The notes: generated from the letters alone by a model not told the origin. DNA of 64,000 nt from Chlorogloeopsis fritschii PCC 6912 (GCF_000317285.1 NZ_AJLN01000033.1:1-64000); one strand, 5' to 3'; positions 7,958-17,170 are shown, numbered from the stretch's first letter. Made by a program: numbers and translations.

Positions 7958-8911
7958 TTAGCTGAGAAAATGTAACTGACTTACTACAAAACTGATTGCG
8001 TGATGCGTTAGGGGAAGACTATCAACTACCATACCCAGACACAATAGCATCATGTAAGAGATTGAATAGAGAAATAATCCTCTAGCTAAATTGCGATCCT
8101 CCGGATTTTGCAACAGCTGCCACGCTTTGTAAATAAATAATCCACCCAAATATAGGGCGATCGCTGCGTAGATAATTCCAGTTTGGTGCAAGGGATAAAT
8201 CAGTAACAGTGTTGCTGCTACGGTTACCAAAGTGTAATACCAAATTTGCTGCACTGTTGCTTGATTGCCTGCTACTACTGGTAGCATAGGCACGCCTACT
8301 TTTGCGTAATCATCCCTAATCATCAATGCCAATGCCCAGAAATGAGGCGGTGTCCACAAGAACACAATTGCAAATAATAACCATGCTGTCCAGCTTAAAC
8401 TACCTGTAACTGCTGCCCAGCCAACTAGTGTTGGTATTGCTCCTGCGGCACCTCCAATCACAATATTTAGGCTACTGTGGCGCTTCAGTAAATGTGTATA
8501 AACTAAAACGTAAAAAACAATACCAGACATTGCCAGCAATGCAGCTAGCAAGTTGGCAAATACAGTAAGTAGGGTAAAGGAGATGACAGCTAGAGCGATC
8601 GCAAACAGGAGGGCATCACGTGAGAGTATCCTACCTGAAGGGATGGGACGGTGGCGTGTCCGCTCCATTTCATAGTCAATGTCTCGATCGTAGATACAGT
8701 TAATTACTTGGGCACTAGCAGCAGCTAGAGTGCCACCAGCTAGAGTTACTAGTAGAAGCATTGGATCTACTTGTCCTTTAGCTGCAATCCACATACTTCC
8801 AGCTGTAGTAATCAACAGTAATGGAATAATCCTGGGTTTAGTTAACTGGTAATAACTTTGAAGAACTTGCAGAAATGTTTGATGCTGCTTCGAGACATTA
8901 GTCTCAATCAT
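7958..8911 (-). CDS. ctaB: Heme o synthase (protoheme IX farnesyltransferase)
   Basis: A UbiA-superfamily integral membrane prenyltransferase that adds a farnesyl group to protoheme IX to give heme o. The first prenyl-diphosphate Mg-binding motif is in [20 protein letters not shown] (N-x3-D-x3-D type), followed by multiple membrane helices; a second acidic site occurs in [15 protein letters not shown]. The length of 317 residues is usual. It lies 83 bases downstream of ctaA on the same strand and so likely forms a ctaA-ctaB operon divergent from the oxidase structural genes, supplying heme for the same complex. Confidence 0.95.
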   Translation of the reverse strand: MIETNVSKQHQTFLQVLQSYYQLTKPRIIPLLLITTAGSMWIAAKGQVDPMLLLVTLAGGTLAAASAQVINCIYDRDIDYEMERTRHRPIPSGRILSRDALLFAIALAVISFTLLTVFANLLAALLAMSGIVFYVLVYTHLLKRHSSLNIVIGGAAGAIPTLVGWAAVTGSLSWTAWLLFAIVFLWTPPHFWALALMIRDDYAKVGVPMLPVVAGNQATVQQIWYYTLVTVAATLLLIYPLHQTGIIYAAIALYLGGLFIYKAWQLLQNPEDRNLARGLFLYSISYMMLLCLGMVVDSLPLTHHAISFVVSQLHFLS

Positions 8912-8994
8912 TTTGGCAATATTTCCTTTTGTGTTAACAACTTATAGGCTGCCGCTGCTTTTTTAGCTCTTTTGAGTCTCAAACCTGAAATAAA

Positions 8995-9978
8995 TTAAGG
9001 CTTTGCTCCAGATACAGTTTTAGCGATCGCAGTTGCTGGATCGGTAATCGTGTAAGCATTGAGTTCCCGATTTATAGCCCAGTCACGCAGCGAGAGAACT
9101 GTAAAAACTACTAAAGTACCTAGCAAAGCTGCTCCTACAGCCTGATGGGAAACTGTCAATGGCTCAACTTGGAGGTGTAACCGATAAGTGGCTAATCCTA
9201 ACAGGATTTGGAGCATTAGCAATCCTCCAGCCATATTTGCCAGTTTTCGCAAAGCTGGATGCAATGCTGGTGTGCGCCAAGCCAGAATCACAACAGCTAG
9301 TGTTGCTACTGTTGGTGGGATCAAGCCAAAAATATGCGTATACATCACATCACAAAGTTGGTAACCCGCAAAGCATTGGTGTAGCGCCCAGCGAGATCCG
9401 ACTAAAGCACCGAGTAGACTTTGGACGTACACCAAAAGAGTAGCTACTAAACCCACCCAAGGTAATTTACCAACAGTTCCAGTACCTTGGTACGGGGTGA
9501 GTGCGGTACCAATAACCATTAAAGTCGAGAAAAACAATAACGCCGTTCCCAGGTGGGCGGTAACGATATCAAACCGCAATAATTGGGTAACAGTAAGTCC
9601 GCCCAATATACCTTGGAAAACAATTAAAAACAAGGCAAATGTGGATGCCCAAGGCAGCCAGTAGGGTAAGGAGCGACGACACCACCAGCAAATACCAACG
9701 AGTGCGATCGCACTGATGCCAATTAATGCCGCATCCAAGCGATGAAACCACTCCAAGAAAACTTGGAAATTCATTTGTTTGGTTGGCACTAGTTCACCGT
9801 AGCACAAAGGCCAGTCTGGGCAAGCCAGTCCTGCATTCATCACGCGGGTGGCACTGCCGATTGCCATTAAAATCAAAGTGGCCACACACATTTTCCAAAC
9901 CAAACGACGAATTCGATCCTTTGGTTTTTGCTGTTCAACTGCCGTTAGATTTTGTTGTTCTAGGACTATCTCGCTCAT
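8995..9978 (-). CDS. ctaA: Heme A synthase (COX15/CtaA)
   Basis: Converts heme o to heme a in the membrane. The 327-residue protein has about eight hydrophobic helices in two similar halves. The conserved histidines appear in WFHRLDAAL, TAHLGTAL, LHQCFAGYQL and VSHQAVGAALL, and the CPDWPLCYGE loop after the first helix holds the family's paired cysteines. The C-terminal 30 residues are a soluble tail. The start ATG at 9978 is 393 bases from the divergent ctaC start. Location beside ctaB and ctaCDE supports a role in maturing the aa3 oxidase. Confidence 0.95.
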   Translation of the reverse strand: MSEIVLEQQNLTAVEQQKPKDRIRRLVWKMCVATLILMAIGSATRVMNAGLACPDWPLCYGELVPTKQMNFQVFLEWFHRLDAALIGISAIALVGICWWCRRSLPYWLPWASTFALFLIVFQGILGGLTVTQLLRFDIVTAHLGTALLFFSTLMVIGTALTPYQGTGTVGKLPWVGLVATLLVYVQSLLGALVGSRWALHQCFAGYQLCDVMYTHIFGLIPPTVATLAVVILAWRTPALHPALRKLANMAGGLLMLQILLGLATYRLHLQVEPLTVSHQAVGAALLGTLVVFTVLSLRDWAINRELNAYTITDPATAIAKTVSGAKP

Positions 9979-10371
9979 GAAAGATACCTTTTGCCTACTT
10001 TTCGTGAGCTAACAAACTTCAAGGGACAATTCAGTGTAGATCCTTCTCCACCCTAGCTTATATAAAGCTGGACTAGAGATCGGCTCTCATTTATACTTTG
10101 AACCACCCTTGCCAGTTTGGGCTTGAAGCTTTAGGGATTTTTCCAATTGTCAGCAATTGATTGCTGCAAATTCTTCTTGCTTCCGGAGAATTTTCTCTGA
10201 TTGACATCCATCTTGTGGCATATCCAATCAATACGTTCTGTTGAGGATGGAAACATCAGCTTAAAAATTAATAATGATTTCACCTTCTGGTACTCAATGT
10301 CTGGCAGCCTAGACTACCGTAGTAAGTGAGCAGTTCTGTCCACCGTAGTAAAGTCATTAGCTCTATCAACC
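9979..10371. promoter_or_regulatory. Divergent intergenic region between ctaA and ctaC
   Basis: This 393-base gap separates the heme A operon from the oxidase structural operon and must hold promoters for both. The ctaC-proximal 60 bases contain two imperfect copies of a CACCGTAGTAA/CTACCGTAGTAAG segment (around 10314-10352). I could not assign confident -10/-35 boxes or a known transcription-factor site, and I see no reading frame with coding character. Confidence 0.4.
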
Positions 10372-11454
10372 GTGAAAATTCCAAGTTCCATCTGGACATT
10401 ACTCATTGGCATCCTACTGACACTCGTCAGTCTTTGGTACGGTCAAAATCATGGTCTCCTACCAACAGCAGCCTCTGATGAAGCTTCCTTGGTAGACGGT
10501 CTGTTCAATACAATGATGACCGTATCTGTAGGTATCTTTCTGTTGGTTGAAGGTGTTTTAATATACACTATAGTCAAGTATCGCCGACGTACAGGTGACG
10601 ATAAAGACGGTCTGCCAGTTCATGGCAACGTACCACTTGAAATCCTCTGGACGGCGATCCCGGCAATTATCGTTCTTGGTATTTCTGTTTACAGCTTCGA
10701 TGTCTACAATGAAATGGGCGGTTTCAATCCCCATGCTGTCCACGAAGCTCCGATGACACCACAAGCGATGAAAATGCCAGGAGCGGCGATTGCGGCGACT
10801 TTAACCGATACACCACCGAACACAGAACCCAATCTCAATCAGGAAAAATCTGATCAGGCAATGGAAGATCCTGCCACAGCAGCAGTCCGCAATGCCGATC
10901 AAATTCCTCAAAAGCAGAATGCTCCTGGAGTAGGCAGTGTAGCTCCTACAATTGGGCCTACTCCTGACAAAGAAGGCAAACCACCCGCACTTACAGTTAA
11001 CGTTACAGGTTTGCAGTATGCCTGGATTTTTACTTATCCAGACACCAGTGTCACTTCTGGTGAGCTGCACGTTCCTGTCGGACGCGAGGTGCAGATTAAT
11101 ATGACAGCAAATGACGTGATTCACGCTTTCTGGGTACCAGAGTTTCGCCTGAAGCAAGATGCGATCCCCGGACGGCAAAGTGAGATCCGCTTTACTCCCA
11201 GCAAAGAGGGTACGTATGCGCTCATCTGTGCAGAACTGTGCGGCCCTTACCATGGTGCAATGAGAACACAAGTTGTCGTAGAGAAACCAGAAACCTTTGC
11301 AGCGTGGATGAAAGAACAGCAAGTTGCAAGCAATGAAACGCTTAATCAAGCAATTGCTGTAAATCCTGCGGAATTAACTCCAGCTGAATTTCTCGCACCC
11401 CATACTCACAACATGGGAATTCAGCCAGAAATACTACATCAAATTCACAATTAG
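10372..11454 (+). CDS. ctaC: Cytochrome c oxidase subunit II
   Basis: The CuA-bearing subunit of the terminal aa3 oxidase. Residues 1-25 form a first membrane helix, a second lies around residues 45-70 (MMTVSVGIFLLVEGVLIYTIV) and a third hydrophobic stretch precedes VYSFDVYNEM. The cupredoxin domain follows, with the CuA ligands in VIHAFWVPEFRLKQD and CAELCGPYHGAM. At 360 residues it is longer than usual: about 70 Pro/Ala/Asn/Gln-rich residues (roughly 125-195) lie between the membrane part and the CuA domain. The start is GTG. It leads the ctaC-ctaD-ctaE operon; ctaD follows after 113 bases. Confidence 0.95.
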   Translation: MKIPSSIWTLLIGILLTLVSLWYGQNHGLLPTAASDEASLVDGLFNTMMTVSVGIFLLVEGVLIYTIVKYRRRTGDDKDGLPVHGNVPLEILWTAIPAIIVLGISVYSFDVYNEMGGFNPHAVHEAPMTPQAMKMPGAAIAATLTDTPPNTEPNLNQEKSDQAMEDPATAAVRNADQIPQKQNAPGVGSVAPTIGPTPDKEGKPPALTVNVTGLQYAWIFTYPDTSVTSGELHVPVGREVQINMTANDVIHAFWVPEFRLKQDAIPGRQSEIRFTPSKEGTYALICAELCGPYHGAMRTQVVVEKPETFAAWMKEQQVASNETLNQAIAVNPAELTPAEFLAPHTHNMGIQPEILHQIHN

Positions 11455-11520
11455 TCATTAGGAGCCAGCGCGTTGGGCGGCTTTGCCAACTTGTAGCGAC
11501 TGGCGTTCATAAGTCTTTAG

Positions 11521-11567
11521 TCATTAGGACACGAGACAAATGACAAAGGACAAATGACCAAGGACAA
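11521..11567. repeat. Short tandem repeat (GGACAAATGAC-type) before ctaD
   Basis: Three imperfect copies of a unit close to ACAAATGACCAAGG occur in a row directly upstream of the ctaD start. Such short tandemly repeated sequences are common between genes in filamentous cyanobacteria. The last copy runs into the ATG of ctaD, so the annotated start at 11568 sits inside the repeat, which makes an internal start more plausible. Confidence 0.6.
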
Positions 11568-13328
11568 ATGACAATAGATTCTATGACACAAGCACAGGTA
11601 CAAGAAAAAGCCAATATTCCTGCCGAAATTGAGGAACCAGGAATAAGAAAATGGTGGGAATACTTTACCTTTAACACCGACCATAAAGTTATCGGTATTC
11701 AATACCTAGTTAGCACTTTCATTTTTTACTGCATTGGTGGCGTGATGGCCGATTTGGTTCGCACGGAACTGCGAACCCCAGAAGTCGATTTTGTTACTCC
11801 CGAAGTCTACAACAGCTTGTTTACGTTGCACGCCACAATCATGATTTTCTTGTGGATCGTGCCAGCAGGTGCGGGTTTTACTAACTACGTGCTTCCCCTG
11901 ATGATTGGGGCAAAGGATATGGCGTTCCCTCGCCTGAATGCCTTAGCTTTTTGGATCATTCCCCCAGCGGGTTTAATGTTAATCGCCAGCTTAGTTGTAG
12001 GCGATGCACCAGACGCAGGTTGGACTTCTTACCCTCCCCTGAGCTTAGTAACCGGTCAGGTGGGTGAAGGAATTTGGATTATGAGTGTCCTACTTTTGGG
12101 TACATCATCCATCCTGGGGGCAATCAATTTCATTGTTACCCTGCTGAAAATGCGTGCCCCTGGCATAGGATTCCATCAGTTGCCTTTGTTCTGTTGGGCA
12201 GCTTTTGCAACCTCAGCGTTGGTTCTTTTATCTACACCCGTACTTGCGGCAGGATTAATTCTACTTGCCTTTGATTTGTTCGCAGGTACGACATTTTTTA
12301 ATCCCACTGGCGGTGGCGATCCCGTAGTTTACCAGCATATGTTCTGGTTCTATTCACACCCAGCGGTTTACATTATGATTTTGCCCTTCTTTGGGGTGAT
12401 TTCTGAAGTGATCCCCGTTCATTCTCGCAAACCAATTTTTGGGTATAAAGCGATCGCCTATTCTTCTCTGGCAATTAGCTTTTTGGGCTTGATTGTCTGG
12501 GCACACCATATGTTTACCAGTGGTATCCCTGGTTGGTTGCGGATGTTCTTTATGATCACCACAATGATCATTGCCGTACCCACGGGGATTAAAATTTTCA
12601 GTTGGTTGGGAACTCTCTGGGGTGGCAAACTTCACCTTGAGCGCCCTGCTTTGCTGTTTGCGATCGGCTTTGTTGGCACTTTCGTGATTGGCGGGATCAG
12701 TGGTGTAATGTTGGCAGCTGTGCCGTTTGATATCCACGTTCACGACACTTATTTTGTGGTGGCGCACCTGCATTACGTTCTGTTTGGTGGTAGTGTATTG
12801 GGCATTTATGCAGCCTTCTATCACTGGTTCCCGAAAATGACAGGGCGAATGCTGAATGAATTTTGGGGGCAGGTTCACTTCGCCTTCACTATCATCGGTT
12901 TAAACATGGCTTTCTTACCGATGCACAAGCTAGGCATGATGGGTATGAACCGCCGCGTCGCCCAGTACGATCCCCAATTCACGTTCCTCAACGAAATCTG
13001 CACTTATGGTGCTTACATACTGGCAGTTTCGACATTCCCCTTCATTATTAATGTGATTTGGAGTTGGATGTACGGGGCAAAAGCGGGTAATAATCCCTGG
13101 AGTGCACTAACTCTGGAGTGGATGACTGCTTCACCGCCAGCATTTGAAAACTTCGATAAACCACCAGTACTGGCAACAGGCCCTTATGACTACGGCTTGG
13201 AGAATGCAAGGGAGGGCGTTCCCCTGTCTGATGCCGAACCCGTTTTGTCCGCTGGTACTAACTCTGTGTTACGTGCCAATCCAGACGAACCTTATCCGGC
13301 GATCGCTGCTGAAACTGACGAACGCTAG
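11568..13328 (+). CDS. ctaD: Cytochrome c oxidase subunit I (A2-type heme-copper oxidase)
   Basis: The catalytic subunit with heme a and the heme a3-CuB centre, about twelve membrane helices, 586 residues. Ligand motifs are LHATIMIFLWIVPAG (heme a His), FWFYSHPAVYIMILP (CuB His and cross-linked Tyr), WAHHMFTSG (CuB His pair) and HDTYFVVAHLHYVLFGG (heme a3 and heme a His). The YSHPAV form, in place of the glutamate-containing GHPEV, marks the A2 class. The first ATG lies in a tandem repeat; the ATG at 11583 (MTQAQVQ) is a likely alternative. The hydrophilic C-terminal tail is about 55 residues. Confidence 0.96.
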   Translation: MTIDSMTQAQVQEKANIPAEIEEPGIRKWWEYFTFNTDHKVIGIQYLVSTFIFYCIGGVMADLVRTELRTPEVDFVTPEVYNSLFTLHATIMIFLWIVPAGAGFTNYVLPLMIGAKDMAFPRLNALAFWIIPPAGLMLIASLVVGDAPDAGWTSYPPLSLVTGQVGEGIWIMSVLLLGTSSILGAINFIVTLLKMRAPGIGFHQLPLFCWAAFATSALVLLSTPVLAAGLILLAFDLFAGTTFFNPTGGGDPVVYQHMFWFYSHPAVYIMILPFFGVISEVIPVHSRKPIFGYKAIAYSSLAISFLGLIVWAHHMFTSGIPGWLRMFFMITTMIIAVPTGIKIFSWLGTLWGGKLHLERPALLFAIGFVGTFVIGGISGVMLAAVPFDIHVHDTYFVVAHLHYVLFGGSVLGIYAAFYHWFPKMTGRMLNEFWGQVHFAFTIIGLNMAFLPMHKLGMMGMNRRVAQYDPQFTFLNEICTYGAYILAVSTFPFIINVIWSWMYGAKAGNNPWSALTLEWMTASPPAFENFDKPPVLATGPYDYGLENAREGVPLSDAEPVLSAGTNSVLRANPDEPYPAIAAETDER

Positions 13329-13330
13329 TG

Positions 13331-13377
13331 AAGGCAGAAGGCAGAGAGAAGTCAGATCGGAGGTTTCCTCCGATCTG
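13331..13377. repeat. GGCAGAA repeats and a strong hairpin between ctaD and ctaE
   Basis: Two to three AAGGCAG heptamers are followed at 13353-13377 by a perfect 11-base-pair stem (CAGATCGGAGG / CCTCCGATCTG) with a 3-base loop. No run of T follows, so it does not look like an intrinsic terminator. Inside an operon such a stem could mark an mRNA processing or stability point that sets the ratio of ctaE to ctaD (inference). Confidence 0.6.
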
Positions 13378-13467
13378 AACTTCGGAGAGGCAAAAGGATA
13401 ACATTTGTTTATCCTTCTTCCGTCACAATAGAAAATTCAGATTTCACACCATTACCTTAGAAGATTC

Positions 13468-14088
13468 ATGCAAAGTCAAACAGTTGACCCAGCAAAAGCA
13501 GAACTAAATTACCACCACACAGTGGAAGCTGCTCATCACGAAGAGCATCCAGATTTTCGTCTCTTTGGACTAATTATGTTCCTGGTTGCTGAAGGGATGA
13601 TTTTCATGGGTTTATTCGGTGCCTATTTGGCTTTCCGTTCGACATTGCCTGCTTGGCCTCCAGAAGGAACTCCTGAACTAGAATTACTGCTTCCCGGAGT
13701 CAATACCATTAATCTAATTGCCAGCAGTTTTGTAATCCACAATGCTGATGCCGCAATCAAAAAGAATAATTTGCGGGGTATGCAAATGTGGTTTGGGATC
13801 ACTGCTGTGATGGGGATCGTTTTTTTGGTGGGGCAGTTGTATGAATACTACCATCTGGAATTCGGTCTAACTACAAACTTGTTTGCCAGTGCGTTTTTCG
13901 TTTTGACTGGCTTCCACGGGCTGCACGTTACCATTGGTGTTTTAGCAATTCTAGCTGTGTTATGGCGATCGCTTAAACCAGGTCATTACAGTAGCGAAAA
14001 GCACTTTGGAATAGAAGCTGCTGAAATTTACTGGCACTTTGTAGACGTGATTTGGATTATCCTTTTCGGATTGTTATATATTCTTTAG
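13468..14088 (+). CDS. ctaE: Cytochrome c oxidase subunit III
   Basis: A 206-residue integral membrane subunit with about five helices. Characteristic parts are FRLFGLIMFLVAEGMIFMGL, with the conserved glutamate, and TGFHGLHVTIGVLAILAVLW, with the family's histidines. The short form without the first two helices is normal for cyanobacterial and many bacterial subunit III proteins. It is the last gene of ctaC-ctaD-ctaE, 139 bases after ctaD, and is followed by an intrinsic terminator. The start ATG is followed by a soluble, His-rich N-terminus (NYHHTVEAAHHEEH). Confidence 0.95.
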   Translation: MQSQTVDPAKAELNYHHTVEAAHHEEHPDFRLFGLIMFLVAEGMIFMGLFGAYLAFRSTLPAWPPEGTPELELLLPGVNTINLIASSFVIHNADAAIKKNNLRGMQMWFGITAVMGIVFLVGQLYEYYHLEFGLTTNLFASAFFVLTGFHGLHVTIGVLAILAVLWRSLKPGHYSSEKHFGIEAAEIYWHFVDVIWIILFGLLYIL

Positions 14089-14117
14089 AGTGTTATTTAT
14101 TACTTAATACTCTCATT

Positions 14118-14145
14118 AAAAAGCCCCCTGATGGGGGTTTTTTAT
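14118..14145 (+). terminator. Intrinsic terminator of the ctaCDE operon
   Basis: A CCCCC/GGGGG stem with a TGAT loop is flanked by A-rich and T-rich sides (AAAAAG before, TTTTTT after), 30 bases past the ctaE stop. The T-run on the plus strand fits termination of ctaCDE; the flanking A-run means it may also work in reverse for the convergent gene. Confidence 0.85.
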
Positions 14146-14209
14146 TGCAGAAATCAGAGGCTTACGATACTTTGGCCGCTGCCAGGTAGCTTAGGGCATC
14201 AAGAGAATT

Positions 14210-15064
14210 TCAAGCCTGTTCCCTGCTATAACTTCTATCTCCTGTAACTACCGACTTGGAATTTTGTGATTCCAACTGTGAAGAATTTTCTAACTTGGCT
14301 ACTGGCGAGTTTTGGTGTTGAGTAATAAAGTCACGGGGAAGAAGACGTCCTTGTAAACCATAGCTAAGTAAACCCATAGACTCATAAAACACAAGTATTG
14401 CTTTTTTCCTCCTCGGTAAATGATTTGGAAAAGTACTGGGATGTGGAATAACTTCAAATCCTAAATTGCGAAAAGTTAGCACCGAACGTAACATATGTGG
14501 AGGATCGGTTACAAGCAAAATCCGCTCTACACCTCTTGGTTGCAAGACAGAAGCGGTGAAAAGTGCGTTTTCCTTGGTAGTTCGAGAGCAGTGTTCTTCG
14601 TCTAATGCATCACCAGGAATACCCTGCGCTTTTAATTCCTCTACTATTTCTTGCCCATCTCCTGCACCACTAGCAAAAATCAAAGGTGCCCGCTGAGATT
14701 TCCAAAGCTCTGCCGCTACTTCTACACGAGAAGGCCGAAATTTCGGCCCACGTCCCAAAATTACAATTGCATCTGCGTTTGTTGTACCTGGATCGTTAGG
14801 AACAAATGCCCACAATCCTTTTTTGATGATTGCTGTTGTTAGCGGGAAAGTAGCAATTAAGTAGAACGCACACAAAAGGATTCCTAACCTAATAAACAAG
14901 CGTCGCCACCGTAACTCTCGCAAAAATGGAATAATCCAAGGTAAGAAGACTAAAGCTACACATACTAAAACAACGAGAGAAGGTATCATCAGCCATTGAT
15001 AAAGCGTTGACTTCACAGCTAACCATTGGCTAGCAGGACGCTCGCACAAACTTGGATCAAGCAT
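14210..15064 (-). CDS. YdcF family (DUF218) membrane protein
   Basis: A 284-residue protein with two hydrophobic segments (about 25-47 and 58-75) and then a DUF218 domain. Family motifs are ADAIVILGRGPKFRPSRVEVAAELW, split around the first strand and helix, SGAGDGQEIVEEL, and the CSRTTKENALFTA helix start. YdcF/SanA/ElyC-type proteins act in envelope or lipid-carrier metabolism in the periplasm-facing membrane; the exact reaction is unclear. The C-terminal 40 residues are a low-complexity Ser/Asn/Gln tail. It is convergent with ctaE. A place before a glycan gene region is consistent with an envelope role. Confidence 0.85.
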   Translation of the reverse strand: MLDPSLCERPASQWLAVKSTLYQWLMIPSLVVLVCVALVFLPWIIPFLRELRWRRLFIRLGILLCAFYLIATFPLTTAIIKKGLWAFVPNDPGTTNADAIVILGRGPKFRPSRVEVAAELWKSQRAPLIFASGAGDGQEIVEELKAQGIPGDALDEEHCSRTTKENALFTASVLQPRGVERILLVTDPPHMLRSVLTFRNLGFEVIPHPSTFPNHLPRRKKAILVFYESMGLLSYGLQGRLLPRDFITQHQNSPVAKLENSSQLESQNSKSVVTGDRSYSREQA

Positions 15065-15373
15065 TTACGTTTATTCTTAGACTAAAGTTGTATTTTTTGT
15101 AATATTAAACATACATATTATGGCAGCTTTATCAATTGATTGGCTGGAATACTTGATTTAACAGCTGTGTACTTTTCATAAGATTTGCTTATATTATATA
15201 TTTACCTTTTTTTGTCAACCTCAATTGACTATTTGTAACGTAAATATTATATTTATTTACATAAGTTAACAAATATAAAACAAAAAGCAAATTAATTATT
15301 CTAATTTTTCATCGGTATCTCCCAAAGTGCTACGCACACACTACGCGAACGACATTTGGATTCCTCTAACTCG

Positions 15374-15399
15374 CCTCGGTTTAACAGCCGAGGTTTTTT
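15374..15399 (+). terminator. Orphan intrinsic terminator, possible 3' end of a small RNA
   Basis: The stem CCTCGG/CCGAGG with an 8-base loop is followed by TTTTTT. It is oriented for plus-strand transcription, but the nearest upstream gene lies on the minus strand and starts 310 bases away, so no annotated transcript should end here. A short plus-strand RNA starting in 15100-15350 is one explanation. Confidence 0.6.
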
Positions 15400-15445
15400 G
15401 TTGTCTCAGCAATTTAGTAACGTCAGTTTAGAAACCAATGCGGTT

Positions 15446-15551
15446 CAGCAATTTTTGTAGGGTGGGCACTGCCTAACTTTCCTCAAACCCTTATTTTTAT
15501 GTTGTGGACAGTGCCCACCTTACGGTTCTTGAGAATGGTGCAGGATCTCAG
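15446..15551. repeat. 106-base dispersed palindromic repeat, copy A
   Basis: This segment aligns without gaps to 39550-39655 with about eight mismatches. Internally it has inverted arms GTAGGGTGGGCACTG and CAGTGCCCACCTTAC separated by about 37 bases, so a transcript would fold into a hairpin. It has no coding frame. The size and structure suggest a MITE or REP-like element. Confidence 0.85.
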
Positions 15552-15654
15552 AAAACAAGTAATATTATTCAAGTTTTCTATTTAGATTCACTATTCCTGG
15601 TTTTTCACTAGGGGTATACTTCAGAAATCACTTAAAACATTTAGTCAAGCCGCG

Positions 15655-17145
15655 ATGAAAAAGATTATAAATAAAATTCCTTTGGCTTATTTAATTCTTG
15701 CTACTTTTTGGTTGAGATTAATTAATATAGGTTATTCAAATTATCAAGGAGATGAAATTAAAGCATTATATAGACCACAAGATGGTCAAAGTATGCTGAA
15801 TTTTTTACTAACTCAAAGAAAAGGGCCAATTCAATTTTTGGTTACTTATCTTATGAGTTTTATTAATCCTGATTATGATAATGAATTTTTGCTTAGATTA
15901 CCTTTTACGATAGCAAGCATCTTCGCTATTTATTTCTTTTATAAGTTTGTCAAAATCGAGTTTGGGCAAAAAATAGCTCTTTATTCATCTTTATTTGTAT
16001 CCTTAAATGGTCTATTCGTTGCTTTCGCGAGAATAGTCCAATATCAATCATTTGTAATTTTATTTTCAGTTTTAGCTTTGTATTTTTTCAGTTTATCTAC
16101 TAAATATTATGGTTGGAGAATTTATGGATTATATTTGGGGATGCTGTTATGGGGATTATCTATTCTTGCCCATTATGATGGCATTTTCATTGCTCCGTTT
16201 GTCTTTTATCTAGTTTATAGATGGTATGTTAACAGTAGAAATAATAAACAGACAATTAAGCATTTAATTTATGCTACAACTATTTTCTTAGCATCTTTGT
16301 CTGTATTTTATATTCCTTTCTTTCTTTCAATCTCAGAATCTACAAAAGAATATTGGGTAGATAGGATAAGCAAACAGTCTGTTAGTTCGACAAAAACGTT
16401 CATGACTTATAATCCATTATTCCTGATATATATATATGCAGTTTTGGGTTTAATGGGACTATTCAAAATCAAAGAAAATAGTTCAGTGGTTCTATGGTTT
16501 TTATTTCCTCTAATAGCATTAGAAACTTTGGTTGGTAATCCTGGTACACATATTTATACATACGTGATACCTTTTTGTATTTTAATGGCTTTTGGATTAG
16601 AAGAATTTCACTCTTTTCTAAAAAAGCGATTTTTCAATCAATCAAAATATATTAGTGTTTTTATTGTCAGTACAATATATATATCTTCTTTCTTGTTTTC
16701 TCATTTATTGTTCATAGATAACAAACAAGAATATCCGTGGGAAAATAAAAATTTTTTCTTTCTTAATTTCAAAAGGCAAAGCAGACAGAGTTTATTTGGT
16801 TTTCCTTATTACAGACATTGGGAAAAGGTAGAATTATATCTTGAAAGCGCGAAAAGTAATGGATACTTTATCACTAATGAAAAGAAAAGTATTACGAGAT
16901 ATTATATTCCTGGTAACTTCAAAAATTTAGAATTATATCCTTACGATTCTAACTCCACAGGAGAAATATACGTAATATATATCAGAAATCCTCAAAGTGG
17001 AAACAAAAAAATTTTAGACAAAGAACAAAGTTACTGGGAGGAACGATATCAACCAGTAAAAACTTTTTCTAATCATGGCAGAATTGTAACTACGATTTAT
17101 AGATTTTCAGGTAGTGAATGGGAAAAAGTAACTAAGGGTCAATAG
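15655..17145 (+). CDS. GT-C type membrane glycosyltransferase (GT39/ArnT-like)
   Basis: A 496-residue integral membrane protein with about ten helices in the first 370 residues and a soluble C-terminal part. The first luminal loop has the acidic motif SNYQGDEIKALY, matching the catalytic acidic residue of polyprenyl-phosphate-sugar-dependent GT-C enzymes. It likely transfers a sugar from a lipid carrier to a surface glycan or protein on the periplasmic side. The gene is notably AT-rich compared with neighbours, with many AAA/ATT/TTT codons, so recent acquisition is possible. It is convergent with a second, unrelated-looking GT-C gene across a large palindrome. Confidence 0.8.
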   Translation: MKKIINKIPLAYLILATFWLRLINIGYSNYQGDEIKALYRPQDGQSMLNFLLTQRKGPIQFLVTYLMSFINPDYDNEFLLRLPFTIASIFAIYFFYKFVKIEFGQKIALYSSLFVSLNGLFVAFARIVQYQSFVILFSVLALYFFSLSTKYYGWRIYGLYLGMLLWGLSILAHYDGIFIAPFVFYLVYRWYVNSRNNKQTIKHLIYATTIFLASLSVFYIPFFLSISESTKEYWVDRISKQSVSSTKTFMTYNPLFLIYIYAVLGLMGLFKIKENSSVVLWFLFPLIALETLVGNPGTHIYTYVIPFCILMAFGLEEFHSFLKKRFFNQSKYISVFIVSTIYISSFLFSHLLFIDNKQEYPWENKNFFFLNFKRQSRQSLFGFPYYRHWEKVELYLESAKSNGYFITNEKKSITRYYIPGNFKNLELYPYDSNSTGEIYVIYIRNPQSGNKKILDKEQSYWEERYQPVKTFSNHGRIVTTIYRFSGSEWEKVTKGQ

Positions 17146-17170
17146 TTAATGGCTAATAGTTAATAGTGAT

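Larger units (their letters stand above)
15065..15654. other. Gene-free stretch with orphan terminator and dispersed repeat
   Basis: These 590 bases carry no convincing coding frame. The first 240 are very AT-rich. Around 15322-15355 there is a CTACGC-containing palindromic motif of the kind scattered in Nostocales genomes. An intrinsic-terminator-like hairpin (15374-15399) and one copy of a 106-base dispersed repeat (15446-15551) are entered separately. Confidence 0.5.

Noticed and set aside
10801-11349. Open frame of 182 codons opposite ctaC
   Set aside because: It lies antisense within a well-supported subunit II gene, is Cys/Arg-rich and has no domain pattern.
12354-12878. Open frame of 174 codons opposite ctaD
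   Set aside because: It is antisense to conserved heme-ligand helices; the His-rich composition is the mirror of the membrane codons.
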